Assembly: GCF_032854445.1 (NCBI RefSeq)
Contig: NC_088301.1
Span: forward strand, 29,682,402 to 29,746,401
Direction: 5' to 3'
Source: Liolophura sinensis
Lineage: Eukaryota > Mollusca > Polyplacophora > Chitonida > Chitonidae
Length of the DNA: 64,000 nucleotides
The notes beneath the pieces were generated by a model, which saw only the letters and a program-made list of their open reading frames with translations, ran no database searches and had not been told where the DNA came from. Position numbers and translations under genes: made by a program. Of the stretch, positions 36,226-49,118 are shown piece after piece. The first letter of the stretch is position 1, and each line of letters begins with the position of its first letter.

Positions 36226-37217
36226 ACCAAACAAGCATCTACCAATTGGAAAAAGGCTCGCCAAATACGTGTATACCTTTGTATCCCCCAAACCGTATAG
36301 AGGTCTGACAATCAAGCATCACATAATCCATATATGCACCTCCCGAAGAAACTTTCGTAGAACAAGCGTGGCAAAAACGGAAGACGATCGCGCCCGAAAC
36401 ATGGCGTCCTCTGGTGGAAGTGAAATTGAAAATCATTTTACACTGCGCATTATGGATATGATAAGGAGCCCACATGTTGCATATAGTGGCCTTGATATAT
36501 CTTCAGAGGGGACACATCTCGAGATTACCTCCCCAATTGGGAGTGGGGGGGGGAGGCGTACACTGTTGATCATCGAAAGTGGTTTATGTCCCTTAACCTT
36601 TATTCGGGACTTGCTATTTTGACAGACCTTCAAACAGTTTGGGAAATGCTTATTTGGCGAACCTTTTTAATTGGTGTGGGAGATGCTTATTTCGTAACCT
36701 TTAAACGGTTTGGGAAGTCCTTTTTAGGATCATTTCTTAATTGACTTGGGAGATGGTAATATCAATTTGGGACACATTCGTTTGATTTGTTAATCTGGTT
36801 TGGGAAATGCTTATTTCATGTTCGCCTCCCATACCGGAAGATCCGAAAAATGGAACTGAACCCACGTTTCCTGTGACCTGTAGTGATTGAAAGGCAAATA
36901 TCTTACCAGTCGGCATAGTCCGCTGCTCACAATCCTCCCCACCCCCATTCCAACCCACCCCAGTGTCTTCGTGAAATTGCATTTTTTATGAATTGTTCCG
37001 GTCACATCAGATCAAGCTGTGTCCAGAGACACTGAACTGACCCAGCTGTATTACTGCCAGTTTCATGCATAGATGGCATGTACATGAATGAGCTTACAGC
37101 AGAGTTTGAAAAACATTCCGGTAGAATTTGTTACCCATTTCCATTTTACCATAAATCAATACCAGTGATCATAGCTATGTGCAAAAAGTTTAAGTTTAAT
37201 TTTGCCAATATAAATCC

Positions 37218-37529
37218 CTAGCTCGACGCGATATAACCCCAAAATGATCCTTGACCAGATTTCCATCTAGAAATAGAAAAAGTCGATATTTTTAATTCCT
37301 CACAACCGGCAGCTTCTATATCGACAAATCCAAAGTCAAGAGGAACAGTAGCCGGCAGACATGAGCATACTCGTTGGATTACACAGCCCGGAAACTTTAT
37401 TATCTCTCGGCAAATACATTTGGCAAATCCAACAGCCGGGCTCAGCTTCGTGTAAACAACCTCTGCTATAGCTATACGACCGTGAAGGATGCAAAGTTGT
37501 GTGAATGGCACCCTATGCACAGACAATGC
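37218..37529 (-). CDS. Cysteine-rich putative terminal exon, family unknown
   Basis: After a good acceptor (gttaccattcag) the frame is open for 103 codons to TAG at 37218. It has a compact cysteine pattern: KCICREI, FPGC, QRVCSCLP, EAAGC, then STFSISRWKSG and FWGY at the end. Two C-x-C pairs and a C-terminal aromatic block suggest a disulfide-bonded secreted domain, but I recognise no family. No partner exon with a signal peptide was found at higher coordinates. The phase would be 0 if read from the acceptor. Confidence 0.35.
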   Translation of the reverse strand, partial: ALSVHRVPFTQLCILHGRIAIAEVVYTKLSPAVGFAKCICREIIKFPGCVIQRVCSCLPATVPLDFGFVDIEAAGCEELKISTFSISRWKSGQGSFWGYIASS

Positions 37530-38024
37530 CTGAATGGTAACAAGTAACGTTGTATGGCAATTCCATTTCGCATAACAAGAGCACTGTATCGCTTAGGCCT
37601 GCGTTATGCGATACATGTATATATACCTCCATCACAGTTTTGCATATATGCGGTAGGTCTGTATACTACACAAAATATTATTGAAGGTACGTATGCATGG
37701 CTTTTGAAATTATTAAGTGCAGATCAGAATTAAGATGACAGCCTTAGAAACATATTCTTCGATGTAGTGGAAAAGTGGAAACATTTAATTGCATGTGAAC
37801 GATGTAAATGTGTGTAATCCTACCCAACTGCAGTATATGCTCACAATCTGGTATTGATTTTATTCAGATGATGTTCGTACTCCAGGTTTTATTGTGCCTT
37901 ATTCCTTTGCCAGATAAAAGTCAGCGATCGAGTATCGCACCACTCTGAACTTGGCTGCCAGATATTCTCTTAAATGTCGACCCTATAGGAGTATTTGGCC
38001 CTTCCATGTGGCACCGTATGGAGC

Positions 38025-38040
38025 CCCCCCCCCCCCCCCC
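38025..38040. repeat. Poly(C) run
   Basis: Sixteen consecutive C residues, a likely length-error site. Confidence 0.9.
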
Positions 38041-38099
38041 AATCATATCAAAGGATTTCAAAGGAGTTTTCAAATATATTTTCATTTCACATTATATAT

Positions 38100-38290
38100 T
38101 TTCATTTCACATTTCACCTCGAGCTAATGTTTTTATACATGTCGATTGCACTCTTTCCTTTCGACATATTGGATTTCATTTCACATTTCACCTCAAGTCT
38201 AATGTTTTTATACATGTCGATTGTACTCTTTCCTTTCGGCATATTGGATTTCATTTCACATTTCACCTCAAGCTTAATGTTTTATACATT
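38100..38290. repeat. Minisatellite of about 75 bp, 2.5 units
   Basis: Units beginning ttcatttcacatttcacctc at 38101, 38175 and 38250, periods 74 and 75, the last unit truncated. Confidence 0.9.
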
Positions 38291-38496
38291 CCATTATACT
38301 TTGGGTATATTACATTTCATTCTGTTTAATGGCTATTTAAATTCTTACCTTATACGCATATGGTTTAACGGAACAGAAATTCATAGTGAAATGTTTTATA
38401 TACGTTCTAAGAGACGCGTTTGTTGTTGACACACGTAACGGTCGTTTCACGCCTCAAGTCGGACATTCTGTATAGCGGTATATCATTCTTAGATCA

Positions 38497-38530
38497 TCAT
38501 ATTTATCATCATATTTATCATCATATTTAG
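38497..38530. repeat. Short tandem atcatcatattt repeat
   Basis: Three near-perfect 12-bp units. Confidence 0.8.
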
Positions 38531-38611
38531 GTCATAAAACTGTTAAATTTACCATAAATGGTTATTTAGGGCTCACCAGACGAGGTCATTCCTCAATGTA
38601 ACGTTATGAAT

Positions 38612-38705
38612 TTATTAATTAATTAATTAATTTGATGATTGTTTAACGCCATATACTCAAGAGTGTTTTAATTATGCGGTGGCGATCTGTTTTACGGATG
38701 GAGTG
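38612..38705 (-). repeat. Diverged SINE-A relative
   Basis: An aattaatt run followed by gattgtttaacgccatatac, tcaaga and gcggtggcg, matching the order of the SINE-A 3' part read on plus. A similar stretch lies at 42090-42175. Confidence 0.45.
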
Positions 38706-40912
38706 TCCTTGAGAAACAACCTACTTACACAACGGTCACTGACAAAACTTTCCCACAGGGTCGTATACATATATATTTGCGCATCGTATTTGTGGTAAGC
38801 AAGTGACCTTCACTGAACGATAGACTGCGCATGCGGCGACAAGAGCGTCGTCCGGACCGTTTATCATCACCAAGGTTGTTCTTGGGGAAGTGTATAGGCC
38901 TAAGTCTTCTTTTGACAACGTCCTAAACAGAGCTATTTTTCTCACTCGTCTTGAGGAACTTGTGTCTGTTATATGTTTGTCCAATCCAACGTTTCGAATC
39001 CTTAGTTATTTGTTGTGCATTTAACAGAACACCCCATACTGATATTACGGTTGTTATTCTTGAAAATTTACGGCTATCTTAGTAAGGCAAATAATCACGA
39101 AGCATTGTTTGTATTAGAGTCAGCCAATCATTGCATGGTTAGATCAATACGCAGAGGTCAAGAAAACAGAGTTAGTGTTATGGAGAGTCAACAAAGAAAA
39201 AATTGTAAAAAAGGTAGAATGCGGAGCATTTTCATATCGATTACGAAAAGGTGTTTTGATTTTCACAAGTCAGCCAATTACCAAAACATTTGGGATGAAA
39301 GATCAGTGACAAAAATAAACAATGCTGTAAAGGCAATCAGTATAATTTTTGTTTTTCCATGCACGCAGGCGATGTATCTACACGCCGAAACCCCCTCTGA
39401 AGCTAATTATATCACACGTTTGCGATTTATAGAGCCTAGAAAGTTTGACGCAATTATTTGAATTACTTCTAAATATGCTATGATCACACGCGTATTTCTA
39501 CCAATCGAACGTTCTATAAAAATACACGTAGTAAACTCTATAGTCCGATGCACTTAGAATAAATAAATTTATACACTATATTAATGAAATAATGACGACG
39601 AAAATAATGACGACAAAAATAGGCGCCTGTGGAGCCGATTGTCTAATAAATGCAGTGTCATGCAGGTGTACTTTTAAAAATAAATATTGTGCAGAGGCAT
39701 TTCCGAAACCTACATTTATGTCAGATAATTCGAAAAGCCGCTTTTTTTTGGTAACGAGTCTTCGAGTTCTTATGGGAGTGTAACTCTATATACAGAAGAT
39801 GAATTGTGAGTAGAACGTAGTAGAAGGATATTTAGTAAAAGGTGAAGGTCGCTCTTAAAAACACAAGATGTCGCAAATAAACCATTCTTTTCTCCAGTAC
39901 CCAAAGATGTATAGGGTCACGACAGAAAAAACATGACTTGTTTCTAGACAGCCAGAGTTGCTGTTGTATAAACTGCTGGCTCCTTGGCGCGATGCCTCAA
40001 ACGTATAAATGTCTCCAGTGACCAATACAATTTCACATTTTGCATATCGTACGTAAACTAAATTGTAGTGTGGATATATGTTTTATCCCTCATGTGATTA
40101 TGTATATTTGCCTTTGGCAACGAACTACATATACCTGGAGAAGATAGGATAATCTAGATATTTCCTTACTGCTGATTGCATCTTTGAAATAGCCTATGTA
40201 CAACCAATCATATTGTCGACATTTTCTGGCTAAGTTAGCAAACATGGTGTTGATCTATCTGGAAGGACCATATTATACAAGCGGAAAGGTTGTTAATAAA
40301 TGTTTTTGTGGTATAAGGGCAAAATTGTGACTTTCTTATTCCCCTCCTTCATTTCAAGGGCAAGTGTATTGCAGAAGAACCAGATTACCGTTGTCCTCGC
40401 TGAGTAACTGCTACGGAACCTCAGCCAAAAGAAGCGGATTTTGGTGGGAGTATTCTTTTGACTTTGGCTATAGGCAAGAGATCAATTAATCGGCCGGCAA
40501 GCAAATTCTCCCAGTAATTCCATGAAGATCTTCAGACATATCGACGAGCTAAATTTAGAAGAAGGTGAGTCATCTAATCATCCATCAGTCAATTGAACAT
40601 GGGAAACTAACTCAGGATGTTGACGTCATTCACAGGCCGCTAAAATTACAGGCTGACGGCAAAGCACCTTAATCTGCAGGTCACTGGGCGTCTGTCGAAT
40701 ATTGTCGCGAAAGACACTTTATAGGCTATCTCGGTATATGAATTAGGTACCGGTAAGGCGTAATTTATAAAGGTACTAAGAATCAATAAATGCGCATAAA
40801 CAACATGTAAAAAATGCCTCACCTGTATAGGTAAAAATATTTTCAAGTAAGAGTCACTATATATGTCATTAGTAACGAAGAGTCATTATATGTCACTGTC
40901 TAAGCCTTTTAA
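38706..40912. other. Unassigned DNA
   Basis: Holds a plus-strand open stretch of 148 codons (39015-39461) with no recognised domain or splice context. No gene is called. Confidence 0.3.
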
Positions 40913-41252
40913 CCGACCCCGATAGCACAGTTGGTAGAGCGTCCGCTTCAGCAGTGGTAGATCCACGATCAATTCACACCTAAGACCATAAAGAGGCAGT
41001 TGTAACTTCCTTGCTTGGCGTTCAGCAAGGAGGGGATAGTGCAACGACTGGTTGACCCATACCCGTTGACCCGGGCGGGGTGGCTTACTTGCCTTCCGTA
41101 AGGTGTATCAGTGAAGCAGCACTAGATAAAAGAGCGGTGAAAATCCAACCTGCAACAAGGAGGCACATTACATGCACTCTAAGGATTCCTTCGTCGTCAT
41201 ATGACTGAAAAATTGTTAAGAACGACGTTAAACCCCAAGCACTCACTCAGTT
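40913..41252 (+). mobile_element. SINE-B head-only copy with target-site duplication
   Basis: Starts accccgatagcacagttggt (tRNA-like A-box region), continues through gcttggcgttcagca and cggggtggcttacttgcc, and ends cgttaaaccccaagcactca. Flanked by taagccttttaa at 40901-40912 and taagcctttaa at 41253-41263, one base different in length. It lacks the extra body and minisatellite of the long copies. Confidence 0.85.
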
Positions 41253-43200
41253 TAAGCCTTTAACAGTTCACTGCAGTAACCCTCCAAACTAGATCACGAC
41301 TCCTTGCTGTTCATCATTAGGAAAGCTGAGAAAACACCACCTTCTAAATCTCCGTAATGTCACTATTTGAAAGCCGGATAGTGTTGCGTTGGAGCACGCA
41401 CAGCTCAAAACGTCTGAAAATAAAAGACAAGTGTAAACAAGCGTTGAAACGTCAAGGGACGTGGACATTATCTGCAGGGATGTGTTTCCAGCTAGCCGTG
41501 TGTCTTTTATGTGTTCATATGCATATTACATCTTCCGTTCGATAACCTGGAATTTAGCCTAATAAAATGACTGTACAAATAGGCCTACAAACAGAGCAGG
41601 CTAACGCATTGGAAATCCTATATCAGCCGGCACAGGACGACAAAGTGCTAAGGCTTCTTAAATCACCAGAATTCCGAAGATTGAAATATCATCCTCGGCT
41701 GCTGAAGATTTCTGACAAACACAGTGACTGCCATTCAAGAAGACTTCGATTTCCAAGGATGACCAAATATCGCGGGTTCTGTACCCTATTACATGTGTAG
41801 CCCACACTACAAAATCATCCTTTTATCCCCAGTTGTCGGGTAGCAGAAGGTACACACAGAGAATAGACAAGTGTAACTTATATTGTGTGTACACTTGTGG
41901 GCATTGGTATGGACAGAGTGTACTTCTCTAGGGCCGTCATTCCGAACTTTTTGTTCGATCTTACAAACAGCAAATTGCATGGATGGTTTTTGTGTATGTA
42001 CATGCTTCTGTTTTGCGTGTTGCGTAATGAGAAATGTTTCCACATGTAGTCGAACATAAATACAATTTGAAATATGATTGATCAATTGATTGACTGACTG
42101 ATTGATACATAGTTTAATGCCATTCTCAAGAACTTTTCACTTAATAGGTGGCGGAGAGCTTTATGGACGCAGGAGCTGGAGTGCCTTTGGAAGATACCAA
42201 CGAATTTCCCCATGCCTGACGTGCATATTTGGACGCAATGCTAATGGGAAGATTGGTAGCCTTCAATGAACTTAAAACTACAGAAACGATTCTACCAGTG
42301 CAATCCATCGCTGATTTTCACGAAGGCCCCTAAAAACAACTAATAAGAGTGAAGAATTTCCCAATTCCTTTTCCAAGGCTGGTATTGATCTCGCGCCTCG
42401 TATGACTCTTGATTAAGAAAGTTAAACATGACATCTTACTCTGGAAAGTAGGTCAACCGACAGGCTTATTAGTGCTGGCTACAATCAAAAACAATTTGGG
42501 TATACCAGCAAAATTATGTGAAATTTGTCTCGATCGTTTTGAAAATGTAAAAAATTCAGACAAAAATATAACCATAACCCGAGAAAGTAGGCCAAGGCGA
42601 AAGGTCAGTCATGCGGTCGGTTATATATATAATCCGGTTTTGGTGATGTAAAAGTTCGATCTGAAGAAGTTCGATTGAATTTGACTCCGTTTTGGACATA
42701 TAGCGTTACAAATCTTCTCTAAACTCTAATCTGAGAGTGAAGTAGACCGTAGGTCATTGGCACACTGTAATACATTCACACATAAATCCCTGCATATGTA
42801 TAAACTTTCATTTACGGCCTGCTAGCAGTTTCGAGTGCACATCAGTATACATGCGCAGAACGCGTCATACGGTAGACAAACAAAAGCGCATATCATGATT
42901 TATGTTACAACCATGACACTTCGGTGATAAATGTGGGTTGAATGTTCTAACTTTATAAGTTGAAACTAAGCTCGAGTCCAAAGAAAACATTTGCATGTAA
43001 TGCGTGAAAGTTACTGGTGGAGGTTCATGGTTCAGGGTTACAGTGCTTTGTAGGTTAGCTGTACACTTGTCGAGACACATTAACCGATTATCATATACGG
43101 TCAAGTTCACTAGACAGTCAGGACCGAAATTACTTTTCAGGGTCACAAATGCGCAATTTTTGAAGAGTGGAGGGCCACTGATTGGATAATACTGACACAC

Positions 43201-43420
43201 AGACATTACATGTTGTTGATACATACTAAATTTCTGCACTGTTATTTTGACCTAGCCAAAATATATCCGATTTTTCTGTTTTGGATAAGACTGACACTTT
43301 TTGCTTGGTTACTACTACTATATATATATATATATATATTGTGACTGATGGCACATTTACTAAATAAATAGTAAGGAAAATCAGTGGGGTTCTGTAACCT
43401 ATAATACTTTTATATGAAGG
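43201..43420 (+). repeat. Diverged direct repeat, copy 1 (see 44148-44610)
   Basis: Shares ordered blocks (tttctgcactgttattttga, tagtaaggaaaatcagtg, tgtaacct) with the second segment at moderate identity. Confidence 0.4.
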
Positions 43421-44147
43421 CTGTTGGTAATCCCTCAATATAGCTTGACCATCGTATCAATGGTATCAGGCTGATCTGGATTGACCTGATCTTTCCTAAA
43501 TATTGTACATAAACAAAGCAAGAAACGAAGAATTTCTAACTCAGCTGAAATGATTCCCGTCACTGCGAAAACGAGGCAAACTCTCCTGGCATATATAGGT
43601 ACACCGCTGTTGTGAGATAAGACTACAGTAAAGAGCGTAAAACAAATGCAGCGACGACAGTGTGGTAGTTGGCATAACCGGTAAAAAGACGATCCGTCTC
43701 TTATCAGTTCACTTTATTTAGGGTTTTAACTGTTCGTGTACATGTTAAAACGCAACATTATACATGTCCCCCTTGAACCATGGCTAATGCAGAGTTATGT
43801 GCTGTGATATATTAGAAGTCACTGGTCTAGACTTACCAGTGAAATTATTGCTTCTGAAAGGAGAATTCGCTAACCCTATTAGTTTACATCTTTGCATTTA
43901 TGGCCTCTGACAATGTCTTAGTCAATGAACCAGTAGTGTTAGAAATATGGCGATAAAATGAACTGGACTACATATGTTGTTGAAACAGGGGAGGTCGCAA
44001 GTCTATACATGTAGGTACTAGGCAGCTTAAAGCAATCTCGGCCTATCTGGTATACATTACAGGTTACACATGCGCAAATCGTGCAATCAGGTGCCGAGCC
44101 ATTAAGCTTAGCTAGCAGGACAACCACTCGGCCACCCAGGCCCCATA

Positions 44148-44610
44148 TAAATATTATAGGTCGCTGATATACTACACATTTCTGTACTGTCATTTTGGAC
44201 CTAGTTAAATTATCTGAATTTTGTCTGATTTAGACAAAACATTTTGCCCAGGCTGTATCTGGAGGGAGGTGACTTAAGGTGACAAAATAATACGACTTCA
44301 TTTTCAGCAGCAACTGCTGAAAATGGTGGTCATCCTAGGTGAAATGTTTGATACGATGAAGGGAAAAGTGCAAGCTGAATGTGGTGATATGGTGTGGTAG
44401 TACGCAGAAGGAAATATATGTTTTCTGGGTTGAAGTTTACTACACAAATAGGTGCATTTTAATATGTTGTATAGAAAAAAGTGAAAGCTGTATGTAGTGA
44501 TATGGCACAGTACAGCGCGAAAGTGTGAGAACATCTGAGGGTTAATGTTGACAAATTTGCCAGATATATAGTAAGGAAAATCAATGCGCTCATGTAACCT
44601 AAACATGTAC
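44148..44610 (+). repeat. Diverged direct repeat, copy 2
   Basis: Same blocks as 43201-43420, spread over a longer stretch. Internally it has two related subunits around 44.35 and 44.48 kb (gctgaatgtggtgatatgg and gctgtatgtagtgatatgg). Confidence 0.4.
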
Positions 44611-45039
44611 GCTGGCCGGGGAATGCAGATCAAAGGTCATCTGTTCAACCTGCACACATTTTGGGGAAAACAATTTGGTGAACTGAAGTATGACGTGACA
44701 GGTCATTGAATTTTGCGCAACAGATTTGGAGAATTCTAGAGAGCCAAATTTGAAGAAAAGATATCCCGGTAAAGAACGTACGTATACGCACAAGACTGTG
44801 ATATATTCTTACGCCATTGTTGGCCGAGGGATGAAAAAGATCCGACAAGGGCTTTAATTATGTCTCAATCTTCATTTAGGCCATCGAGTGATGTACGCGT
44901 CGTGACGTGCCCGGGTGCGAGAGCTCTAGGCATAGACGGCTTTTTACTCCATAACTATCTGGAGAACAAAGGGCTTATACACTGATATAGTAGGATACTG
45001 CAGCGGGTATTCAGTATGGGTAAACCGAGCTGTGCTATC

Positions 45040-45170
45040 TGGACCGGTTTTACATATTGAAGACAGCACACTCGAAAACACAGAGTTCCAGGTTAATGAA
45101 TGGAAGATTACAGGTCTGTATTTCTGAACGCTGAGCTGGGAAAATGACACAGATCTCAGATCAAATGGAC
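45040..45170 (-). repeat. Dispersed repeat, copy 2 (see 460-585)
   Basis: On minus it matches 460-585 closely, with the conserved translation FHSLTWNSVFSSVLS. Confidence 0.55.
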
Positions 45171-45554
45171 TTGATCCTGTATACAGCCCTACACAGAATA
45201 GTCTGGTCCTTAGCTGTTCAATGTATAACACTGTGGGGTAACACCTAAAGAGGTCACCTTTTTATGCTTACACCTGTGATTCCAGCAAATACGCATATAG
45301 TATCCACGCTTGGCAAATTTAAATATATTAAACTTAACCGACTATTCGCCTTTACGCTTTGTTCACAAATGTTTTCACCGCTCCTACTTACTCCCTCCAG
45401 AAAAGGAAAATTATTATACCATAAGATTTTAAGCCAGGTCCATCATTATCACCTGGGGCCAATCCCTTTGATTCATATAGGTATGTGCCTTGCTGTAGAA
45501 CAGAACTGGGTCTTTACACTGCTAAAATGACAGGAGTAAGTCGTCGTGAATAGA

Positions 45555-45645
45555 AAACGACCATCCGCAAGCCGCCGAATGCCTTCCCACATAGGGCTGG
45601 AGAAGAAGTCAGCTTGAACTGAACTCACAGCTAGCGTTTTGGTGG
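45555..45645 (-). mobile_element. SINE-A internal fragment
   Basis: Plus strand reads cgaccatccgcaagccgccg, then ccttcccacatagggctgga and gaactcacagc, the family's middle portion reversed. Confidence 0.6.
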
Positions 45646-47420
45646 GGAGTTCCCACCGCCAATATTAAGATTATACACGATGTGGGCTATTCATTTGAGT
45701 ATATACTATACTGCAGTGTGCGTATGTACATGAATGCTGATTTTATTGATTGGTCGAATAAAATAAAAACACACAAAACACTTGTCTGGATCACGTTTCA
45801 AATTTCGGTCTAATGATATTTAGAGAACATTCTCAGGGTAACCCTTACATATTTGGTTTAATTACGCTCGTGTTCACAGCATTTGAAAATCGACCTAATT
45901 TCGACTCTCAGCTTTCTCCCAGGCTGCCTCCTTTTCCGGCCGCCTTCAGTATTTTTAGAACGGTGCTTAACAGTGAGGGATGCAAATTAATTACAATTAT
46001 CCAGCTAAGGACACATGCACCCATGAATCTGACTGCCATATAATGGAAACGCTCATAGCGCGGTATTAAAAACAAATAAAATAAATAATTTTTTTCCGAG
46101 TCTCGATGCATTCATGCATTACTGATCTGACCTAGAGTATACGCTGTGACATGGAGAGACGAAAACTTCATTGTCCGATCAGCTCTAACTATCTCAGACT
46201 AAATAAAGAGGTCGACAATATTTGGCAATATGTTTTTTTTTTAATGTCATTTAAAATTTTTATTTAGGAAAATATAATGCAAACTTCTTCTCATTGGTTA
46301 AAATACAAATCATTACGGAAAGAAGACATTTAAATAGTGGTGAATATCTGAAAGTCTAACTTGTCCTTGTTCAACTGTCATTCTTCTGTCATGCTGGTTA
46401 AATACAGACATAGAACAGGCCTAAGTCCTTTACACTGACGCTGACAGCGAGAGATGTACGGCGAGCACAATATTACAGAAATAGTTCACAATGATTATAC
46501 AAAGGTAGCTCAATCAAACGATGCCCAGGTATCGTATTAACAACAAAGTGGGCAACAATGGGAGAGGATAGGTACACCTGCACGCCACGATAGTAAGTAC
46601 AAACATTTCACCCATGCAAGACACTAAATACAAACATAACACTGAGGTCACAAAAATGTGAACCAGTGTTTATCAATATTGCAACGACTTAGTATATGCA
46701 TCAACTGTAAGGTATACTCTGACACAGATTTCTGTTATAGCAAGCAAACGGTTACAAACGACCATTTGTTCAACTGAATCACGTGAAGGGCTAAAAACTA
46801 TGACACATAAAACAAAACATCAAAATAGAAACCTGTAATAGTCAGAATGCCCCTCGATTCCACTCCGGAAACTTTTTCACTATTCGATATGAATGAATTC
46901 TATGGATCATCTCAGTTTGCGGGACGATAATTTACAAGAAATGGTTAGATATGAACAGATACATACAACACAAAATGACTCACAGACATGAGATGCCAAG
47001 CCAATTAAATACAATTAATTTCAATGGTACAGAAATGAAATCATGTGACGATGCTATGAAGTCAATTACTCTGGTGGACATATCCGTAAAACGTCTAGAA
47101 AGGCAAATTCTGAATATCCAAGACGCCCTCTTCCTAAGATTATTATATCGCTATAAACAATGTGATCAGATTGACTCTACTATGTATAAAAGTGTAAACG
47201 TGATGGGTAGTGAGGTGACGCATACGGGTAACTTCCAATCCACACGCATACAAGTACCAACACTCATCTTATATACATCTGGGAAACAAGACATCTTTGG
47301 TAAAGTTTTTCTTCCTATATAATAACGGCAATCAATGAGAGGATCTCGACTGAATTCTTAATGAAGCGTACCACCAACACGTTATAGGTATCAGGAGAGA
47401 TAGCATGGTCCCTTACGACT
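45646..47420. other. Unassigned DNA
   Basis: AT-rich sequence with no recognised gene or repeat. Confidence 0.35.
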
Positions 47421-47644
47421 CCTGGCCCGTATTTATCAAACGTCTTAAGACTGAAGTCAAGAATTCAAACAAGGCCACAAATAAAATGCTTTGCTCTAAA
47501 AAGTTTAAAATTTGTACACAGATTCTTTACTGCAAAACAATATACAAACCACAATTTGAGTTCTTTCCTCATCTGAGTTTAGCTTTTAAAGGACTTGGAA
47601 TTTATGACTTAAGGCTTAAGTTTCTGGATAAATACGGGTTCAGG
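47421..47644. mobile_element. MITE-like inverted-repeat element 1
   Basis: A 224-bp unit. Its left end, cctggcccgtatttatca, mirrors its right end (read inward as cctgaacccgtatttatcca). The arms share cttaag and gaattc-like blocks for about 45 bp. It has no coding capacity. Confidence 0.7.
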
Positions 47645-47707
47645 GGTCGATTCCACAAAGACATATCTGACTTAAGTCAAAATTTAAAACGTTGTCACAA
47701 TATTTAA

Positions 47708-47946
47708 TTTCCAGTAATGGAAGTTGAAATCTGGACACACATGTCTTAAGATAACACTGATGAGGTGGTCAAAATTTAAATTTAGAGGGCTATAAAACCA
47801 TATTTTAAATTTTTGACCAGTCAAAACTGGCTTTGTCAAACTTTGAAATGCGAGCTCATTTTTGGACTTTAGTACTTAAAATTGTGTCTACCGCATCAAT
47901 ATTATCTTAGGACAAACGTGTCCAAACTTCAACTTCCACGACTAAA
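47708..47946. mobile_element. MITE-like inverted-repeat element 2
   Basis: A 239-bp palindromic unit. The left arm tggaagttgaaatctggaca..atgtcttaagataa is mirrored by the right arm (inward: tggaagttgaagtttggaca..ttgtcctaagataa). It lies 63 bp from element 1 but is unrelated in sequence. Confidence 0.75.
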
Positions 47947-49028
47947 AATAAAGCGCTGTGAAGAAGATTTAAATTAAGTCAGAAATGGCTGGAATCTGCC
48001 ACTGAATGATATCATCAGCTTGGCTTGGGTTTGGACTGCTTTGTCGCGGTGCTCATTGCTGGCCCGTCAGTCGAGACTAGAACGAGGGACGGTGCTGAGA
48101 TCTGAGAGAGTCCTTAGAGCCAGCCTCTTCCACCAGGAAATCCTCCAAAAGTCATAGCTGGTCGCATGTCACAGAAAAGAACACCTGGCAATCTCTCTTC
48201 CAGGAAATCTTCTTAAAATGATAGCATGTCGCAATTCACAGAAAGGAAGGTTTGACAATCTTTACACCTCTCACGCTCGTATCATCACAATAAGTTCGGT
48301 ATATAATATGACAATAAAACTGAATAACAGAAAACTTAAACAGATCTTATAATGTACATGGAAAAACTCTGAAGCATTAAAGCTACTTCTGGCGCCGACG
48401 TATCACCAATATGTGATTTAGGGCGATGTTATTCCTCCCGGTCTGACCAGGAACCGTTCACAATTTGCATAGTTAGACACTGTCTAAAAAGCTATGTCGA
48501 AGCTGCAAGCGATGTATAAACCTTAGATGGAAGCAGCCTGAGATCTGTATTAAGTGGCATTTTGTACCACCTACAGAGCTGGCAACTCAAATCTCATGAA
48601 AAGACATAATAACCAGGTTGACGCACCTACATCCTGTCATTGGTGGCTTTTGCATTGTGCTACCGTACCTTTGCAAGAGACGTCAGTGTGTTCAATAATA
48701 TTTGGAGCCCCATGCTATTAATTGTTCTCCACAAAAATAAGGAAAGAAGAAATTCTCCTTCCTTACAGTATGCGGATGGTCCTCCTATAGAGCACATTCG
48801 CCTCCATCAACAGCAATGGTTTCAGTTCACGCAAATGGAAAACAATTTGGTTGGAAGATGGTCAAAAGACACAACAGAAACATGTCAGGAAGTCCACAGT
48901 AATCTTGCTATCCAGCAATTTCCTTTCAAAAATGTTCGTACTGTACGGTAAGTACAGTTCAGCACACTGACGCCATTGATTGAATTCGGTAGTCTTTTTA
49001 TATTACGATGGTCCAATTAACACGTGAT
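47947..49028. other. Unassigned DNA 3' of tetraspanin gene
   Basis: Includes the presumed 3' UTR of the tetraspanin. No AATAAA was seen close to its stop on minus, and no other gene was recognised. Confidence 0.35.
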
Positions 49029-49118
49029 TCACACATTACTCAATGAATCGTCATCATCGTCATCCGGGTCCTTCTCTACCTTAAAGCAGAGACAGCAGGA
49101 TATGACCACACCTATTAT
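49029..49118 (-). CDS. Tetraspanin exon 8 (end of TM4, tail, stop)
   Basis: Acceptor gtttattgcag. Reads IIGVVISCCLCFKVEKDP, then six Asp and SLSNV, stop TGA at 49029-49031. Confidence 0.88.
   Translation of the reverse strand: MIGVVISCCLCFKVEKDPDDDDDDSLSNV

Larger units (their letters stand above)
41264..44900. other. Unassigned repeat-rich DNA
   Basis: Includes a diverged SINE-A relative (42090-42175), a (TA)n run near 43320-43340, and two related segments at about 43.20-43.42 kb and 44.15-44.60 kb. A minus-strand tRNA-like block near 44.09-44.14 kb contains a gtggccgagtggttg A-box-like segment. No gene was recognised. Confidence 0.4.

Noticed and set aside
36401-36622. ATG in a good context opening MASSGGSEIE
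   Set aside because: No donor or homologous domain was seen, and the frame runs into low-complexity G-rich sequence.
39015-39461. 148-codon plus-strand open frame
   Set aside because: No recognisable domain, splice context or repeat family. Length alone is weak evidence in AT-rich animal DNA.
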